A stretch of DNA of 64,000 bases from Desulfuromonas versatilis (lineage in GTDB: Bacteria; Desulfobacterota; Desulfuromonadia; Desulfuromonadales; NIT-T3). The notes under the pieces were generated by a model. The model did no database searches. It saw only the letters and a list, made by a program, of their open reading frames with translations, and was not told the DNA's origin. Location of the stretch: contig NZ_AP024355.1 in the NCBI RefSeq assembly GCF_019704135.1, forward strand, positions 4,592,377 to 4,656,376, in the 5' to 3' direction. Each line of letters opens with the position of its first letter. Positions within the stretch are counted from its first letter, which is position 1. A program made the translations under genes and the position numbers. Below are positions 1 through 8,408 of the stretch, piece by piece.

Positions 1-266
1 GTCAGGGCGTGGGTGGCGGTGGGGCTGGCCACGAACACAAACCCGGCGATGGCCAGGATCTTGAGACTCACCAGCAGGTTGCCCGGGGTAAAATCCACCA
101 GGTTGTACAGGGCGATGCCGAGGATCACCAGCTCGGCGGCCAGCGAATCGCATTTGCCCGCGGCATGCAGCCGGGTATAGAAATCGGGAAAGCGCAGGAT
201 GCCGAGGGTGCCCACGGCAAAGAAGAACAGACCGGCGATGATCAGAACGGCGGCGACCACGGTCAT
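1..266 (-). CDS. mnhG: Mrp-type Na+/H+ antiporter subunit G (partial, runs off window)
   Basis: Small hydrophobic subunit of the multi-subunit Mrp/Mnh monovalent cation/proton antiporter of the inner membrane. The visible 88 residues start MTVVAAVLIIAG and carry the family pattern GTLGILRFPDFYTRLHAAGK followed by two more membrane segments. The C-terminus lies beyond the left edge. The start codon is 3 nt downstream of the mnhF stop, so the two are translationally linked. With the gene order E-F-G, the remaining subunits (A/B/C/D) probably follow further left; that is inference from known operon layouts. Identification is secure. Confidence 0.9.
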   Translation of the reverse strand, partial: MTVVAAVLIIAGLFFFAVGTLGILRFPDFYTRLHAAGKCDSLAAELVILGIALYNLVDFTPGNLLVSLKILAIAGFVFVASPTATHAL

Positions 267-269
267 GGG

Positions 270-569
270 TTATCCCTCCCCCTGTTTTTCGCTCTCCAGG
301 TGCACGCCGCCCCGGCGCAGGAAATACTTGGCAGCCGCCAGGGTGGCGATGAAGTTGAGCAGGGCGTAGGCGATGGCGATATCGACAAACATGCCGACAT
401 CGTCATAGAGCACCCCGATGATCAGCAGCAGAACGGTGGTCTTGGTGCCGATGACGTTGCCGCCGAGAATCCGGTCGAGCACCGAGGGGCCGCCCACCAC
501 CCGTACCAGGGTGAACGCCATGAGCACCACCAGGGCGATGCCGGCATATAGAAAGACGTTTTCGATCAC
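270..569 (-). CDS. mnhF: Mrp-type Na+/H+ antiporter subunit F
   Basis: A 99-residue protein with three predicted membrane helices, matching MrpF/MnhF in length and in the VRVVGGPSVLDRILGGNV motif that follows the first helix. It is a structural subunit of the Mrp antiporter, which exports Na+ in exchange for protons. The start is a GTG inside a GTGA overlap with the end of mnhE, indicating coupled translation. The C-terminus is charged (ESEKQGEG) and cytoplasmic in the family. No anomalies. Confidence 0.92.
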   Translation of the reverse strand: MIENVFLYAGIALVVLMAFTLVRVVGGPSVLDRILGGNVIGTKTTVLLLIIGVLYDDVGMFVDIAIAYALLNFIATLAAAKYFLRRGGVHLESEKQGEG

Positions 570-1051
570 GATTGGCCCTCCAGGGCAACGGCAATCCGGC
601 GCTCCATCTCGCCCGGCAGGGATTCGGCGGCGCTGCGGGTCAGCGCATAGACGGCGAACTCGTCGTCATGGACGCTGACCGTGATGGTCCCGGGGGTGAG
701 GGTGATGGACTGGGCGAAGGTAACCTTGGAGAAAGGGCTCTTAAGGGTGGTCTTGAAACGAAACACGGTGGGATCGATCAAGTCCAGCATCCTGGGGTGC
801 AGGACGATGTAGGTCACCTGCAGGTTGGCCACCAGAATCTGCCAGAACAGCCAGGGGACATACAGCAGCAGGCCCAGCACCTGGCGCAGGAACCCCGGGC
901 CGGGCGGCCGGGGGAAGAGCAACTCATGGCTGAAGTGGGCCACGAGCAAACAGCAGACCACGCCGAGGCTCAGGTGAAAGCCGTCGAACATGCCGGACAT
1001 GATCACCCAAAAGGCAAGCATGACCAGAAAAGTGGCAATCTTTGCCTTCAT
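566..1051 (-). CDS. mnhE: Mrp-type Na+/H+ antiporter subunit E
   Basis: A 161-residue subunit, first gene of the visible E-F-G cluster. I chose the ATG at 1051 (MKAKIATFLVML) because CGAGGG lies about 7 nt upstream and because it gives the family's usual length; an in-frame ATG at 1177 would add an unlikely 42-residue leader. Two N-terminal membrane segments are followed by a soluble domain with ITLTPGTITVSV, the signature of MrpE. The gene overlaps mnhF by 4 nt. Likely role: assembly and stability of the antiporter for pH and Na+ homeostasis. Confidence 0.92.
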   Translation of the reverse strand: MKAKIATFLVMLAFWVIMSGMFDGFHLSLGVVCCLLVAHFSHELLFPRPPGPGFLRQVLGLLLYVPWLFWQILVANLQVTYIVLHPRMLDLIDPTVFRFKTTLKSPFSKVTFAQSITLTPGTITVSVHDDEFAVYALTRSAAESLPGEMERRIAVALEGQS

Positions 1052-1200
1052 TGCATACCCTCGCTGATAAAACCGAATCTCAACGAACCCCCGGAAATCG
1101 CCTATCCCAGCAGCAGGGGGATCCGTCGCCGGGATGAATGGCCGGGGATACTGCAAGAAAAAGACCGTCTGGCCCACTTTCTAATAAAACATCGCATTTG

Positions 1201-1228
1201 TTTATCACGCTTTAAAGAGGGGGGTCAA
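1201..1228 (-). promoter_or_regulatory. Candidate sigma-70 promoter for mnhEFG
   Basis: Read on the minus strand, TTGACC (1228-1223) and GATAAA (1206-1201) are separated by 16 bp. This leaves a leader of about 140 nt before mnhE. The match is moderate; the region between the divergent mnhE and amidase genes is otherwise AT-richer than its surroundings. Confidence 0.4.
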
Positions 1229-1254
1229 GAAAATCCGGTGCCGTCACGGGGCCC

Positions 1255-1284
1255 TTGCGTACCTCCGGCACACTCTTTTATAAT
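1255..1284 (+). promoter_or_regulatory. Sigma-70 promoter for the nitrilase-family gene
   Basis: TTGCGT (1255-1260), an 18-bp spacer and a perfect TATAAT (1279-1284). Transcription would begin near 1291, about 70 nt before the ATG at 1361. Confidence 0.6.
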
Positions 1285-1360
1285 CGGAATCTGGCCAATA
1301 TCGAAGCCGCCACCAGGGATCCGATAACGCTGTTCTACAATTTTCATGAAGGGGATTGAA

Positions 1361-2152
1361 ATGGAGCGAAAAGTCTGCGCCGCCGCCGTGCAGTTCAACA
1401 TCGAGCTGGGTGAAGTGGAGGCCAACCTGCAGAAGGCACTGGCGGGAATCCGCCGGGTTAGAGAAAAAGACGCCCGACTCGTGGTGCTGCCGGAGATGTG
1501 GAGCAGCGGCTATGCCTACAAACGCCTGGCGGCCCTGGCCGAGGAAACCCCCCGGGTCCTGGAGATCCTCAAAGGACTCACCGCGGAAAAAAACATGGTC
1601 ACCGTCGGCAGTCTGCCGGAAAAGGTCGACGGGCGCATCTACAATACCGCCTTTGTCGTCGACAACGGGCGCATCGCCGGCAGATATCGCAAGCTGCACC
1701 TGTTCTCCACCATGGGCGAGGACCGCTTCCTGGCCGCCGGCGACGCCGCCCTGGTGGTATCGACCTCGGTGGGACGGCTCGGGGTGGCGATCTGCTACGA
1801 CCTGCGTTTTCCCGAGCTGTTCCGCAAGCTGGCCCTGGAAGGGGCGGAAATCCTCTGCGTTCCGGCCGAATGGCCCAAGCCCCGGCAGGAGCACTGGCGA
1901 ACCCTGCTGCGCGCCCGCGCCATCGAAAACCAGCTGTTCGTCGCCGCCGCCAATTGCTGCGGGATTCAAGGGAAGCTCGATTTCTTCGGCATGAGCCTGC
2001 TGATCTCGCCGCGCGGCGAGATCCTCGCCGAGGGGGGGGAAACCGAAACCGAGCTCAGCGCCCTGTTCAACTTCGAGGAGATGACCAGCTACCGCTCGCA
2101 GATCCGCTGCTACCAGGACCGGCGTCCGGAAATCTACGGCACCCTGCCCTGA
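1361..2152 (+). CDS. Carbon-nitrogen hydrolase (nitrilase superfamily amidase)
   Basis: A 263-residue cytoplasmic enzyme of the C-N hydrolase superfamily, which cleaves amide or nitrile bonds. The catalytic triad is visible: Glu45 in VVLPEMW, Lys111 in YRKLHLF and Cys145 in AICYDLRFPE. Length and motifs resemble the omega-amidase (Nit2/YafV) and related branches, where the substrate would be an alpha-keto acid amide, but the exact substrate cannot be read from sequence. The ATG at 1361 has AAGGGG 7 nt upstream; an earlier in-frame ATG at 1346 overlaps that ribosome-binding site and is less likely. The gene stands alone with its own promoter. Confidence 0.88.
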   Translation: MERKVCAAAVQFNIELGEVEANLQKALAGIRRVREKDARLVVLPEMWSSGYAYKRLAALAEETPRVLEILKGLTAEKNMVTVGSLPEKVDGRIYNTAFVVDNGRIAGRYRKLHLFSTMGEDRFLAAGDAALVVSTSVGRLGVAICYDLRFPELFRKLALEGAEILCVPAEWPKPRQEHWRTLLRARAIENQLFVAAANCCGIQGKLDFFGMSLLISPRGEILAEGGETETELSALFNFEEMTSYRSQIRCYQDRRPEIYGTLP

Positions 2153-2234
2153 TTCGCCTGCCCCGGGGACGGCCGGACAGACCGCCGGCGGATGCTATAC
2201 TGGTAGAAAACCGCAGATCATGGGGAGTAGCGAC

Positions 2235-2492
2235 ATGAAACGCAGCGATTTCAACAGGCTCTGCAGCGCGGTTCTGGCAGGGGAGGAGAAATTCGTGGAG
2301 AACCTGGAGACCCACGAGACCGGCAAGGTGCTCGCCTGCCGGGACGAGCGGCTCGAGGTGCTGTGCGAGGGCGCAAGGCGCAGCTGGGCCATGGCCAACA
2401 GCGAGGAGACCATGGGCAGCCGCTACGGGCACAAGGAACAGACCCTCGACACCCACCCCTGGGACACGGACCGCTTCAATCCCTACCGCTGA
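2235..2492 (+). CDS. Small conserved-looking hypothetical protein
   Basis: An 85-residue charged, soluble protein (starts MKRSDFNRLC, ends DTDRFNPYR) with no signal peptide or membrane segment. GGGGAG 8 nt before the ATG at 2235 supports this start over the in-frame ATG at 2220. It follows the amidase by about 80 nt in the same direction and is closed by a strong terminator, so it is probably a real expressed gene. I recognise no domain; the two cysteines (one in VLACRDE, one in VLCEGARR) are widely spaced and give no clear metal site. Confidence 0.6.
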   Translation: MKRSDFNRLCSAVLAGEEKFVENLETHETGKVLACRDERLEVLCEGARRSWAMANSEETMGSRYGHKEQTLDTHPWDTDRFNPYR

Positions 2493-2521
2493 ACCGGGGC
2501 GAAGCCCGCACCCGGTTCAAC

Positions 2522-2552
2522 AAAAAAGCAGGCCCGCAAGGCCTGCTTTTTT
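2522..2552. terminator. Bidirectional rho-independent terminator
   Basis: A 13-bp perfect stem (arms 2522-2534 and 2540-2552, loop CGCAA) with A and T tracts on both sides. It separates the convergent genes ending at 2492 (+) and 2565 (-). Confidence 0.9.
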
Positions 2553-2564
2553 CATCCCCCCCCC

Positions 2565-2999
2565 TTACTTCTGCAGGGGCTGGGCGTCCTTGCGAAACGC
2601 CGCCGGCACCTCCTCGAGCGAGTCGGCGAACTGCAAGTCGCCCTGGCCGTCGACATAGAGATAGCGCGGCCCGGTTACGGGGGCCTGAGGCGGCTGGCTG
2701 GAGCTGGGGGGGGCCGGCTGCGCCGCCGCTCGGGAGGCAGGCGGTTTGGCCTGCGCTGAGGAGCGGGGACGCTCCGGCTTCGGCGGCCGGGCGGGCGAAG
2801 ATTCGGCCCGTTCGATGAGCGCCTCGATGGAGCGGTCCCCGCCCCCGTCCACCAGGCCAACCAGGCGCCGCCGGAAGTCCTGGTAAAAATCCCGTACCGC
2901 GGCCAGCGCCGGCGGCTCGGCCGGCAGTCGGATCAGCGCCTGGTCGGCGGCCAGCAGCAGGGCCAGAAACACCAGGGTCCAGAGTAGAAATCGCTTCAT
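2565..2999 (-). CDS. Exported or membrane-anchored proline-rich hypothetical protein
   Basis: A 144-residue protein with an N-terminal hydrophobic segment (about residues 4-18, after MKR) that may be an uncleaved anchor or signal. A charged helix (RDFYQDFRRRLVGLV) and a Pro/Ala/Ser-rich linker (about 70-108) precede a short C-terminal module, RYLYVDGQGDLQFADSLEEVP. That tail resembles the DUF4124-type periplasmic motif in which a tyrosine-rich strand precedes a Val-Pro turn, but this is only a resemblance. It starts about 20 nt after the CDF exporter gene and may be co-transcribed with it. Function unknown. Confidence 0.6.
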   Translation of the reverse strand: MKRFLLWTLVFLALLLAADQALIRLPAEPPALAAVRDFYQDFRRRLVGLVDGGGDRSIEALIERAESSPARPPKPERPRSSAQAKPPASRAAAQPAPPSSSQPPQAPVTGPRYLYVDGQGDLQFADSLEEVPAAFRKDAQPLQK

Positions 3000-3020
3000 A
3001 GGGCTGAGATGACGATCCCG

Positions 3021-3986
3021 TCAGTGATGATGGCCGTGGTCGTGCCCGCCGTGGCCGTGGGAACAGAGACTGGAGCGCCGGGGTCGATGGCGGAGCTGCT
3101 GCACCACCGGTCCCGTGAGGCACTTGGAGCACTCCCCCTGCAGGGTGGAATGGGTGATGTGGTAGTCGTGGTCGAGCATTTCCTCGATCTCGCCGATGAT
3201 CTCCCCCTGGCGCAGCCGGTAATCGGGCTCGATGTCGATGTGCGCCGACAGCGAGGTGATGTGCGAGCAGATCGACCAGCAGTGCAGGTGATGCACGTCG
3301 TTGACCCCCTCGACCGCCTTCATCTTGGCCACCACCTCGTCGACATCCACGTGGGCCGGCACCCCCTCGAGCAGGATATGCCCCGCCTCGCGGATGATGC
3401 GGACCGCCCCCCAGCCGATGATCGCGACGATCCCCACCGAGATCAGCGCATCGAGCACGTACCACTGGGTGTAGATCATGATCAGGCCGCCGATGATCAC
3501 CCCCACCGAGGCGATGGCGTCGCCGATCACGTGCAGAAAGGCGCTGCGCACGTTGAGATCGTCGTGGGAGTGCTGGTGCAGGCGGCTGGCGGCGGCCAGG
3601 TTCATCACCAGGCCGATGGTGGCGATGATGAACATCTCCTTGCTCTTGACCGCCTCGGGGTGCAGCAGCCGCCCCCAGGCCTCGTGGAGGATGCCGAAGG
3701 CGATCAGGATCAGGGTCGAGCCGTTGATCAGCGAGGCGAAGATTTCGGCGCGGTGGAACCCGTAGGTACGCCGGTTGCTGGCGGGAAGGTTGGCCAGCTT
3801 GATGGCCGCCAGGGAGAGGACCAGGGCGAACAGGTCCATGAAGACGTGGGCGGCGTCGGAGAGCAGCGCCAGGGAGTTGGTCCACCAGCCGCCGAGGGCC
3901 TCGGCCACCAGGGTGACCGAAGTCAGGGCGATGGCAAAGCCGAAGCCGCGGGTGATGCTGCGATCGAGGTGTCCTCCGTCGCTCAT
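3021..3986 (-). CDS. Cation diffusion facilitator (CzcD/ZitB-like divalent metal exporter)
   Basis: A 321-residue inner-membrane exporter of Zn2+/Co2+/Cd2+-type ions driven by protons. Six membrane segments are visible. The metal site residues appear as SDAAHVFMD in helix 2 and HVIGDAIASVGV in helix 5. The C-terminal cytoplasmic domain contains HHLHCWSICSH and ends in a His-rich tail (SHGHGGHDHGHHH), a plausible extra metal-binding element. The ATG at 3986 has GGGAAGGA 8 nt upstream; an ATG at 4040 in frame lacks this. No metal-responsive regulator lies next to it. Confidence 0.92.
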   Translation of the reverse strand: MSDGGHLDRSITRGFGFAIALTSVTLVAEALGGWWTNSLALLSDAAHVFMDLFALVLSLAAIKLANLPASNRRTYGFHRAEIFASLINGSTLILIAFGILHEAWGRLLHPEAVKSKEMFIIATIGLVMNLAAASRLHQHSHDDLNVRSAFLHVIGDAIASVGVIIGGLIMIYTQWYVLDALISVGIVAIIGWGAVRIIREAGHILLEGVPAHVDVDEVVAKMKAVEGVNDVHHLHCWSICSHITSLSAHIDIEPDYRLRQGEIIGEIEEMLDHDYHITHSTLQGECSKCLTGPVVQQLRHRPRRSSLCSHGHGGHDHGHHH

Positions 3987-4142
3987 GGGTGCCGTCCTTC
4001 CCGATGCTGAAGTCTCTGTCATTCTAGACAGAGGCTCCAATGAAAATCAAGGCGCTTGTCCCCCGGGCCGGCGCCGCTAAGCGGTTCACATTTGCCGCGC
4101 CCTGTGCTAAGGTTTCGGCATCCTAAATCTCAGGAGCGCCCC

Positions 4143-5072
4143 ATGTCCGAACAACTCTACGACGTCGTCATCATCGGCGGCGGCCCCGCCGGGCTGACCG
4201 CCGGTCTCTATACCTCGCGCGCCAAACTCAAGACCCTGCTGGTGGAACGCATGATCATGGGCGGCCAGGTCATGACCACCACCAAGGTCGAGAACTACCC
4301 CGGCTTCCCCGGCGGCATCGACGGCCCGGACCTGATGGTCCGCTTCCAGGAGCACTGCCAGGAGTTCGGCCTGCAGATCGAATACGGCGAGGTGGAGAGC
4401 CTGGTCGATGAGGGCGAAGAGAAATCCGTGGTGGTGGACGGCAAACCGATCCGCACCCGGACCGTCATCATCACCACCGGCGCCGAGCCGCGCAAACTCG
4501 ACATTCCCGGCGAGCAGGAGTTCACCGGCCGCGGCGTCAGCTACTGCGCCACCTGCGACGGCGCCTTTTTCCGCAACGTGCCGGTGGCCATCGTCGGCGG
4601 CGGCGACACCGCGGCCGAGGAGGCGCTGTTTCTGACCCGCTTCGCCAGCAAGGTCTACATCGTCCACCGCCGCGACGAGTTGCGCGCCACCAAAATTCTC
4701 CAGGAACGGCTCAAGGCCAACGAGAAGATCGAGATCCTCTGGAACAGCGCGGTGGAACGGGTCGAGGGGGACGCCTCGGGGATGCACGCCGTGGAACTCA
4801 AGGACCTCTCCAGCGGAGAAAAACGCTCCCTCGAGCTGCAGGGGCTGTTCGTCGCCATCGGCGTCACCCCCAAGGCGCATTTTCTCGCCGAGGTGCTGCA
4901 GCTCGACCCCGACGGGCACATCCTGACCGACGCCGAGTGCCGCACCTCGATGCCCGGGGTGTTCGCCGCCGGCGACGTGCGCAAGAAGATCCTCAAGCAG
5001 ATCGCCACCGCCGTGGGCGACGGGGCGGTAGCCGCCATCATGGCCGAAAAGTACCTGATGGACCGGGAATAA
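4143..5072 (+). CDS. trxB: Thioredoxin-disulfide reductase
   Basis: A 309-residue FAD enzyme that passes electrons from NADPH to thioredoxin. FAD-binding GGGPAG lies at residues 12-17, the redox-active pair is CATC at 135-138, and the NADP-binding GGGDTA motif is near 152-157, all in canonical order and at the canonical total length. The start is fixed by AGGAG a few bases upstream of the ATG. No thioredoxin gene lies next to it. A strong terminator follows, so it is monocistronic. Confidence 0.97.
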   Translation: MSEQLYDVVIIGGGPAGLTAGLYTSRAKLKTLLVERMIMGGQVMTTTKVENYPGFPGGIDGPDLMVRFQEHCQEFGLQIEYGEVESLVDEGEEKSVVVDGKPIRTRTVIITTGAEPRKLDIPGEQEFTGRGVSYCATCDGAFFRNVPVAIVGGGDTAAEEALFLTRFASKVYIVHRRDELRATKILQERLKANEKIEILWNSAVERVEGDASGMHAVELKDLSSGEKRSLELQGLFVAIGVTPKAHFLAEVLQLDPDGHILTDAECRTSMPGVFAAGDVRKKILKQIATAVGDGAVAAIMAEKYLMDRE

Positions 5073-5100
5073 AAGCCCCCTTCCCCTCTATAATCCCGCC

Positions 5101-5147
5101 AAAGCCCCGGCCGGCACCCGATAAAGGGTTGCCGTGCCGGGGCTTTT
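5101..5147 (+). terminator. Rho-independent terminator after trxB
   Basis: Arms 5101-5111 and 5136-5146 (AAAGCCCCGGC / GCCGGGGCTTT) with a T tail on the plus strand. The A tract on the other side could let it work in both directions. Confidence 0.85.
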
Positions 5148-5200
5148 CTGTTAAAAATGAGCCCTCGTTGATTTAATCCGACTCATCGTCAGGAGGGAGC

Positions 5201-6730
5201 ATGCTCGCCAAGGTATTGTCCGGGGCGCTGATCGGCATCGACGCCTACCCCGTCGAGGTCGAGGTCGACATCGCCCAGGGGCTGCCCCAGTTCGCCACCG
5301 TCGGCCTGCCCGAGGGAGCGGTCAAAGAGAGCAAGGACCGGGTCAAGTCGGCGATCAAGAACTCGGGCTACGAGTTTCCCGCCCGCCGCATCACCATCAA
5401 CCTGGCGCCGGCCGATATCAAGAAGGACGGCGCCGCCTTCGACCTGCCCATGGCCCTCGGCCTGCTCACGGCCACCGGCGTGGTTCCTGCCGAGCGCGCC
5501 AGGCGTTTCGTGCTGATGGGTGAGCTCTCGCTGGACGGGCGCATCAAGCCGGTGCGCGGCTCCCTGCCGGTGGCGGTGGCCGCCCGCGGCTGGGACGTGG
5601 ACGGGCTGATCCTCCCCGAGGAGAATGCCCGCGAGGGGGCGATCGTCGACTCGGTGCCGACCTACGGGGTGCGCGACCTGGGCGAGGTGGTCGATTTTCT
5701 CAACGGCGCGCGGCAACTCGAACCCTGCGCCGTGGACATCGATGACATGTTCCGCCGCGCCGCCCGCCACGCCGAAGACTTCGCCGAGGTGCGCGGCCAG
5801 GAGCACGTCAAGCGCGCCCTCGAGGTCGCCGCGGCGGGCTCGCACAATTTACTGATGGTCGGTCCACCCGGCAGCGGCAAGACCATGCTTGCCCGGCGCA
5901 TCGCCACCATCCTGCCGGCGCAGAGCTTCGCCGAGGCCCTGGAGACCACCAAGATCCACTCCATCACCGGCCTGCTCCCCCAGCAGGACGCGGTGGTCGC
6001 GGTGCGCCCTTTTCGCAGCCCCCACCACACCATCTCCGATGCCGGGCTGATCGGCGGCGGCCCCCACCCCAAGCCGGGCGAGGTCAGCCTGGCCCACAAC
6101 GGGGTGCTGTTTCTCGACGAGCTGCCCGAGTTCAAGAAGAACGTGCTGGAGATGCTGCGCCAGCCCCTCGAGGACGGCCAGGTCACCATCAGCCGCGCCG
6201 CGCAGACCCTCACCTACCCGGCCAGCTTCATGCTGGTCGCCGCCATGAACCCCTGCCCCTGCGGCTACCAGGGCGACCCCCAGCACGACTGCACCTGCAC
6301 CCCGCTGATGGTGCAGCGCTACCGCACCCGCATCTCGGGCCCGCTGCTCGACCGCATCGACCTGCACGTCGAGGTGCCGCGGGTCCCGCACAAGGATCTC
6401 GCCGACCCCGTCGACGCCGAGCCGAGCGAACAGGTCCGTGGGCGGGTCGACGCGGCCCGCGAGGTGCAGCTCGGGCGCCTGAAGCAGTACGGCCTGCACG
6501 CCAACGCCCAGATGCAGGCCCGGCACATCCGCAAGTTCTGCGCGGTGGACCAGGCCGGCCAGCAGCTGCTGGAGATGGTCACCGACCGGCTGGGCCTCTC
6601 GGCGCGCACCTACACCCGCGTCCTCAAGGTCGCGCGCACCATCGCCGATCTGGCCGGCAGCGAACAGATCCAGCAGCCCCATCTGGCCGAGGCGATCCAG
6701 TACCGCTCGCTGGATCGGCGGACCAACTAG
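5201..6730 (+). CDS. comM: YifB/ComM-family Mg-chelatase-like AAA+ ATPase
   Basis: A 509-residue protein with an N-terminal Lon-S5-like domain (about 1-170), an AAA+ Mg-chelatase core with Walker A GPPGSGKT near residue 219, and a C-terminal Mg-chelatase domain. The segment [13 protein letters not shown] is the cysteine cluster typical of this family. In bacteria where it has been studied, ComM is a branch-migration helicase that promotes integration of incoming DNA during natural transformation. No other competence gene is nearby, so a role in DNA uptake here is only an inference. The start follows a strong CAGGAGG. Confidence 0.93.
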   Translation: MLAKVLSGALIGIDAYPVEVEVDIAQGLPQFATVGLPEGAVKESKDRVKSAIKNSGYEFPARRITINLAPADIKKDGAAFDLPMALGLLTATGVVPAERARRFVLMGELSLDGRIKPVRGSLPVAVAARGWDVDGLILPEENAREGAIVDSVPTYGVRDLGEVVDFLNGARQLEPCAVDIDDMFRRAARHAEDFAEVRGQEHVKRALEVAAAGSHNLLMVGPPGSGKTMLARRIATILPAQSFAEALETTKIHSITGLLPQQDAVVAVRPFRSPHHTISDAGLIGGGPHPKPGEVSLAHNGVLFLDELPEFKKNVLEMLRQPLEDGQVTISRAAQTLTYPASFMLVAAMNPCPCGYQGDPQHDCTCTPLMVQRYRTRISGPLLDRIDLHVEVPRVPHKDLADPVDAEPSEQVRGRVDAAREVQLGRLKQYGLHANAQMQARHIRKFCAVDQAGQQLLEMVTDRLGLSARTYTRVLKVARTIADLAGSEQIQQPHLAEAIQYRSLDRRTN

Positions 6731-6824
6731 GAGCAGAAGAAAGGGCTTTTAACATCAAGGCTTTGGGGTAAGTTGAAAAAATCGGACACCAATGTTAATT
6801 ACCCCATTTAACGGAGGTGTCGAA

Positions 6825-7208
6825 ATGACGAGAGGTCCTAACGGCCGCTACTCGAAGGAGTTTCGGAGAGAGGCCGTGAAATTGGTTGTTGAAGGCGGCA
6901 TGTCTGCCTACGAGGCATCCCGCCAGCTTTCCCTGCCGAAATCCACCCTCGAAAACTGGGTGAGAGCCTTCAAGGCCGGGAAGCTCGGTGGCATTGGAGG
7001 GCAGCAGCGCCCGTTGACAGAGGTCGAGCAGGAGCTCGACCGGGTCAAGCGAGAGTTGGCCCAAGTCAAGCAGGAGCGCGATATCCTAAAAAACCATCCT
7101 GGAGCAGAGCTCTCATTTGTAAGAGCAGAAACTTTTATTGGCGCCATGCTACCATGCACTGCCGAGAGGAGAGGCCGTCCGCTTTTTGGTGTTGTATTTC
7201 CCCGTTAA
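6825..7208 (+). pseudogene. IS3-family transposase OrfA fragment, broken at its frameshift site
   Basis: The reading frame starts MTRGPNGRYSKEFR after a good ACGGAGG and encodes the IS3-type helix-turn-helix (VEGGMSAYEASRQLSLPKST) plus the leucine-rich coiled segment ending KQERDILKN. In intact members this point continues with an A-rich slippage site and OrfB, the DDE integrase. Here the sequence changes immediately after the AAAAAA run and the tail to 7208 matches nothing I recognise. OrfB is absent, so the element cannot transpose. A 7-bp inverted repeat GGGGTAA / TTACCCC (6765-6771, 6799-6805) lies in front of it and may mark the old left end. Confidence 0.8.
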
Positions 7209-7267
7209 AAAACATGGCCCATGGGGTATTGCGTACTTGATAGTGGCGACGCTTAGACAGGAACTAC

Positions 7268-7292
7268 GGGGTCAAATCTTTATTGTTGACAA
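7268..7292 (+). repeat. Left 25-bp terminal inverted repeat of the RAYT element
   Basis: Begins GGGGTCAAATC and is the exact reverse complement of 8289-8313. It contains the TGA stop of the transposase. Confidence 0.9.
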
Positions 7293-8261
7293 GGCGTCTT
7301 CCAACCTGCATACCAGGTCTTCAAGCTTACGGTCATGGGTAACCCGTTCCCGCAACCGCTTCCGTTCCTGACTCACCGCGCTGTAGTCGACGTCAAACAG
7401 CGCGCCTATCTCTGGCCCCTTGAGCCCCCCGTGGCGATACAACAGATCCATCGTCAATCGCCGAAGGTTGCCCTTCTCGGATTTCAATGTTTCAAGGTTT
7501 TTTCCCGTTTCCTCCTCGATCAGCACGAGTATCGCTTCTTTTTGTCGATAGTGTTTGATTTTGCCTGCGGAAGGCTGCTCGCGCGATTCGCCGCTCTCAA
7601 GAAATGACTCTTTCACCCAGTTTATGAAGTCTCCGCCGCCGATAATGCTCTGGCCGAAAACATCGCTCTTTATATCGAGTTTTTCATCAATATCGGCAAC
7701 GAGCTGCTTCCCGTACGCGGCTCTTCCCTTTGGCGTATCGCCCCCATAATCGGCCAAGACAAACGTGTAGTCCACCATCACTTCCCGCTTACCCGTGTCG
7801 AGATATCCGGGAAGACTGCTCCATGGATAGTGGTAGAGGTGCTCTACTTTTTTTATAGGATCTCCCTTTTCAAACTGATGAACTCTGATCGGATTCAAAT
7901 GAATGTAACGGGAAAGGGTGGACAGGTAGGATTCTTTTTCTACCAGAATGCTTTTGTATCTTCCTTGGTAAAGGTGCCCCACGCGTCGGTGGCGACGATT
8001 GAAGAAACTGGTGTAACTGATGTTGAAGTGCCGCATGAATTCGGCCAGATTGCCAAGGGGCGTCTCCACCAGCAGATGAAAATGGTTGTCCATGAGGACA
8101 TAGGCATGGAGTTTGACGGCGTAGATGTTCAGGGATTGGGAAAGGATGCGCAGGAAGCCTTTGCGGTCGTCATCCCCCTGGAAGATGTTTCTTCGCTCAT
8201 TTCCGCGGCATGTCACATTATATACCGCGCCTGGATACTGGATGCGTAACGGTCTGGCCAT
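7272..8261 (-). CDS. REP-associated tyrosine transposase (Y1_Tnp family)
   Basis: A 329-residue intact transposase. The HUH motif that binds the catalytic metal is in MDNHFHLLVETP, and the downstream family blocks GHLYQGRYKSILVE and LSRYIHLNPIR are present. About 130 residues after the Y1 domain form a C-terminal region ending in a helix-turn-helix resembling the DnaA C-terminal DNA-binding fold (GPEIGALFDVDYSAVSQERKRL), as in the longer RAYT subclass. These enzymes cut and join single-stranded DNA at REP hairpins. The ORF is undamaged, so it may still be active. Confidence 0.92.
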   Translation of the reverse strand: MARPLRIQYPGAVYNVTCRGNERRNIFQGDDDRKGFLRILSQSLNIYAVKLHAYVLMDNHFHLLVETPLGNLAEFMRHFNISYTSFFNRRHRRVGHLYQGRYKSILVEKESYLSTLSRYIHLNPIRVHQFEKGDPIKKVEHLYHYPWSSLPGYLDTGKREVMVDYTFVLADYGGDTPKGRAAYGKQLVADIDEKLDIKSDVFGQSIIGGGDFINWVKESFLESGESREQPSAGKIKHYRQKEAILVLIEEETGKNLETLKSEKGNLRRLTMDLLYRHGGLKGPEIGALFDVDYSAVSQERKRLRERVTHDRKLEDLVCRLEDALSTIKI

Positions 8262-8288
8262 ACCTTCTTCTACAGGCCGTCTCCGGAA

Positions 8289-8313
8289 TTGTCAACAATA
8301 AAGATTTGACCCC
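8289..8313 (-). repeat. Right 25-bp terminal inverted repeat of the RAYT element
   Basis: Exact reverse complement of 7268-7292; it sits about 28 nt upstream of the transposase start codon, so it may also fold in the transposase mRNA leader. Confidence 0.9.
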
Positions 8314-8408
8314 TTCCGTAATCCCCACTGGATAAGCGAAAGCCAGAAACCGGGTTTGGTCATATCGATTCCCAATTGCATAGTTTCTCTCCCCTTGGCC
8401 ATCGGTTG

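Larger units (their letters stand above)
7268..8313. mobile_element. Complete RAYT (REP-associated tyrosine transposase) element
   Basis: A 1046-bp unit holding one transposase gene between perfect 25-bp inverted terminal repeats (7268-7292 and 8289-8313). Each outer end begins GGGGTC and the inner part reads AAATCTTTATTGTTGACAA. The left repeat also supplies the transposase stop codon. Short palindromic ends next to a Y1-type single-strand transposase are what is expected of REP/RAYT systems. Related but diverged ends occur twice more in this window (13351-14377 and 17949). Confidence 0.85.
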
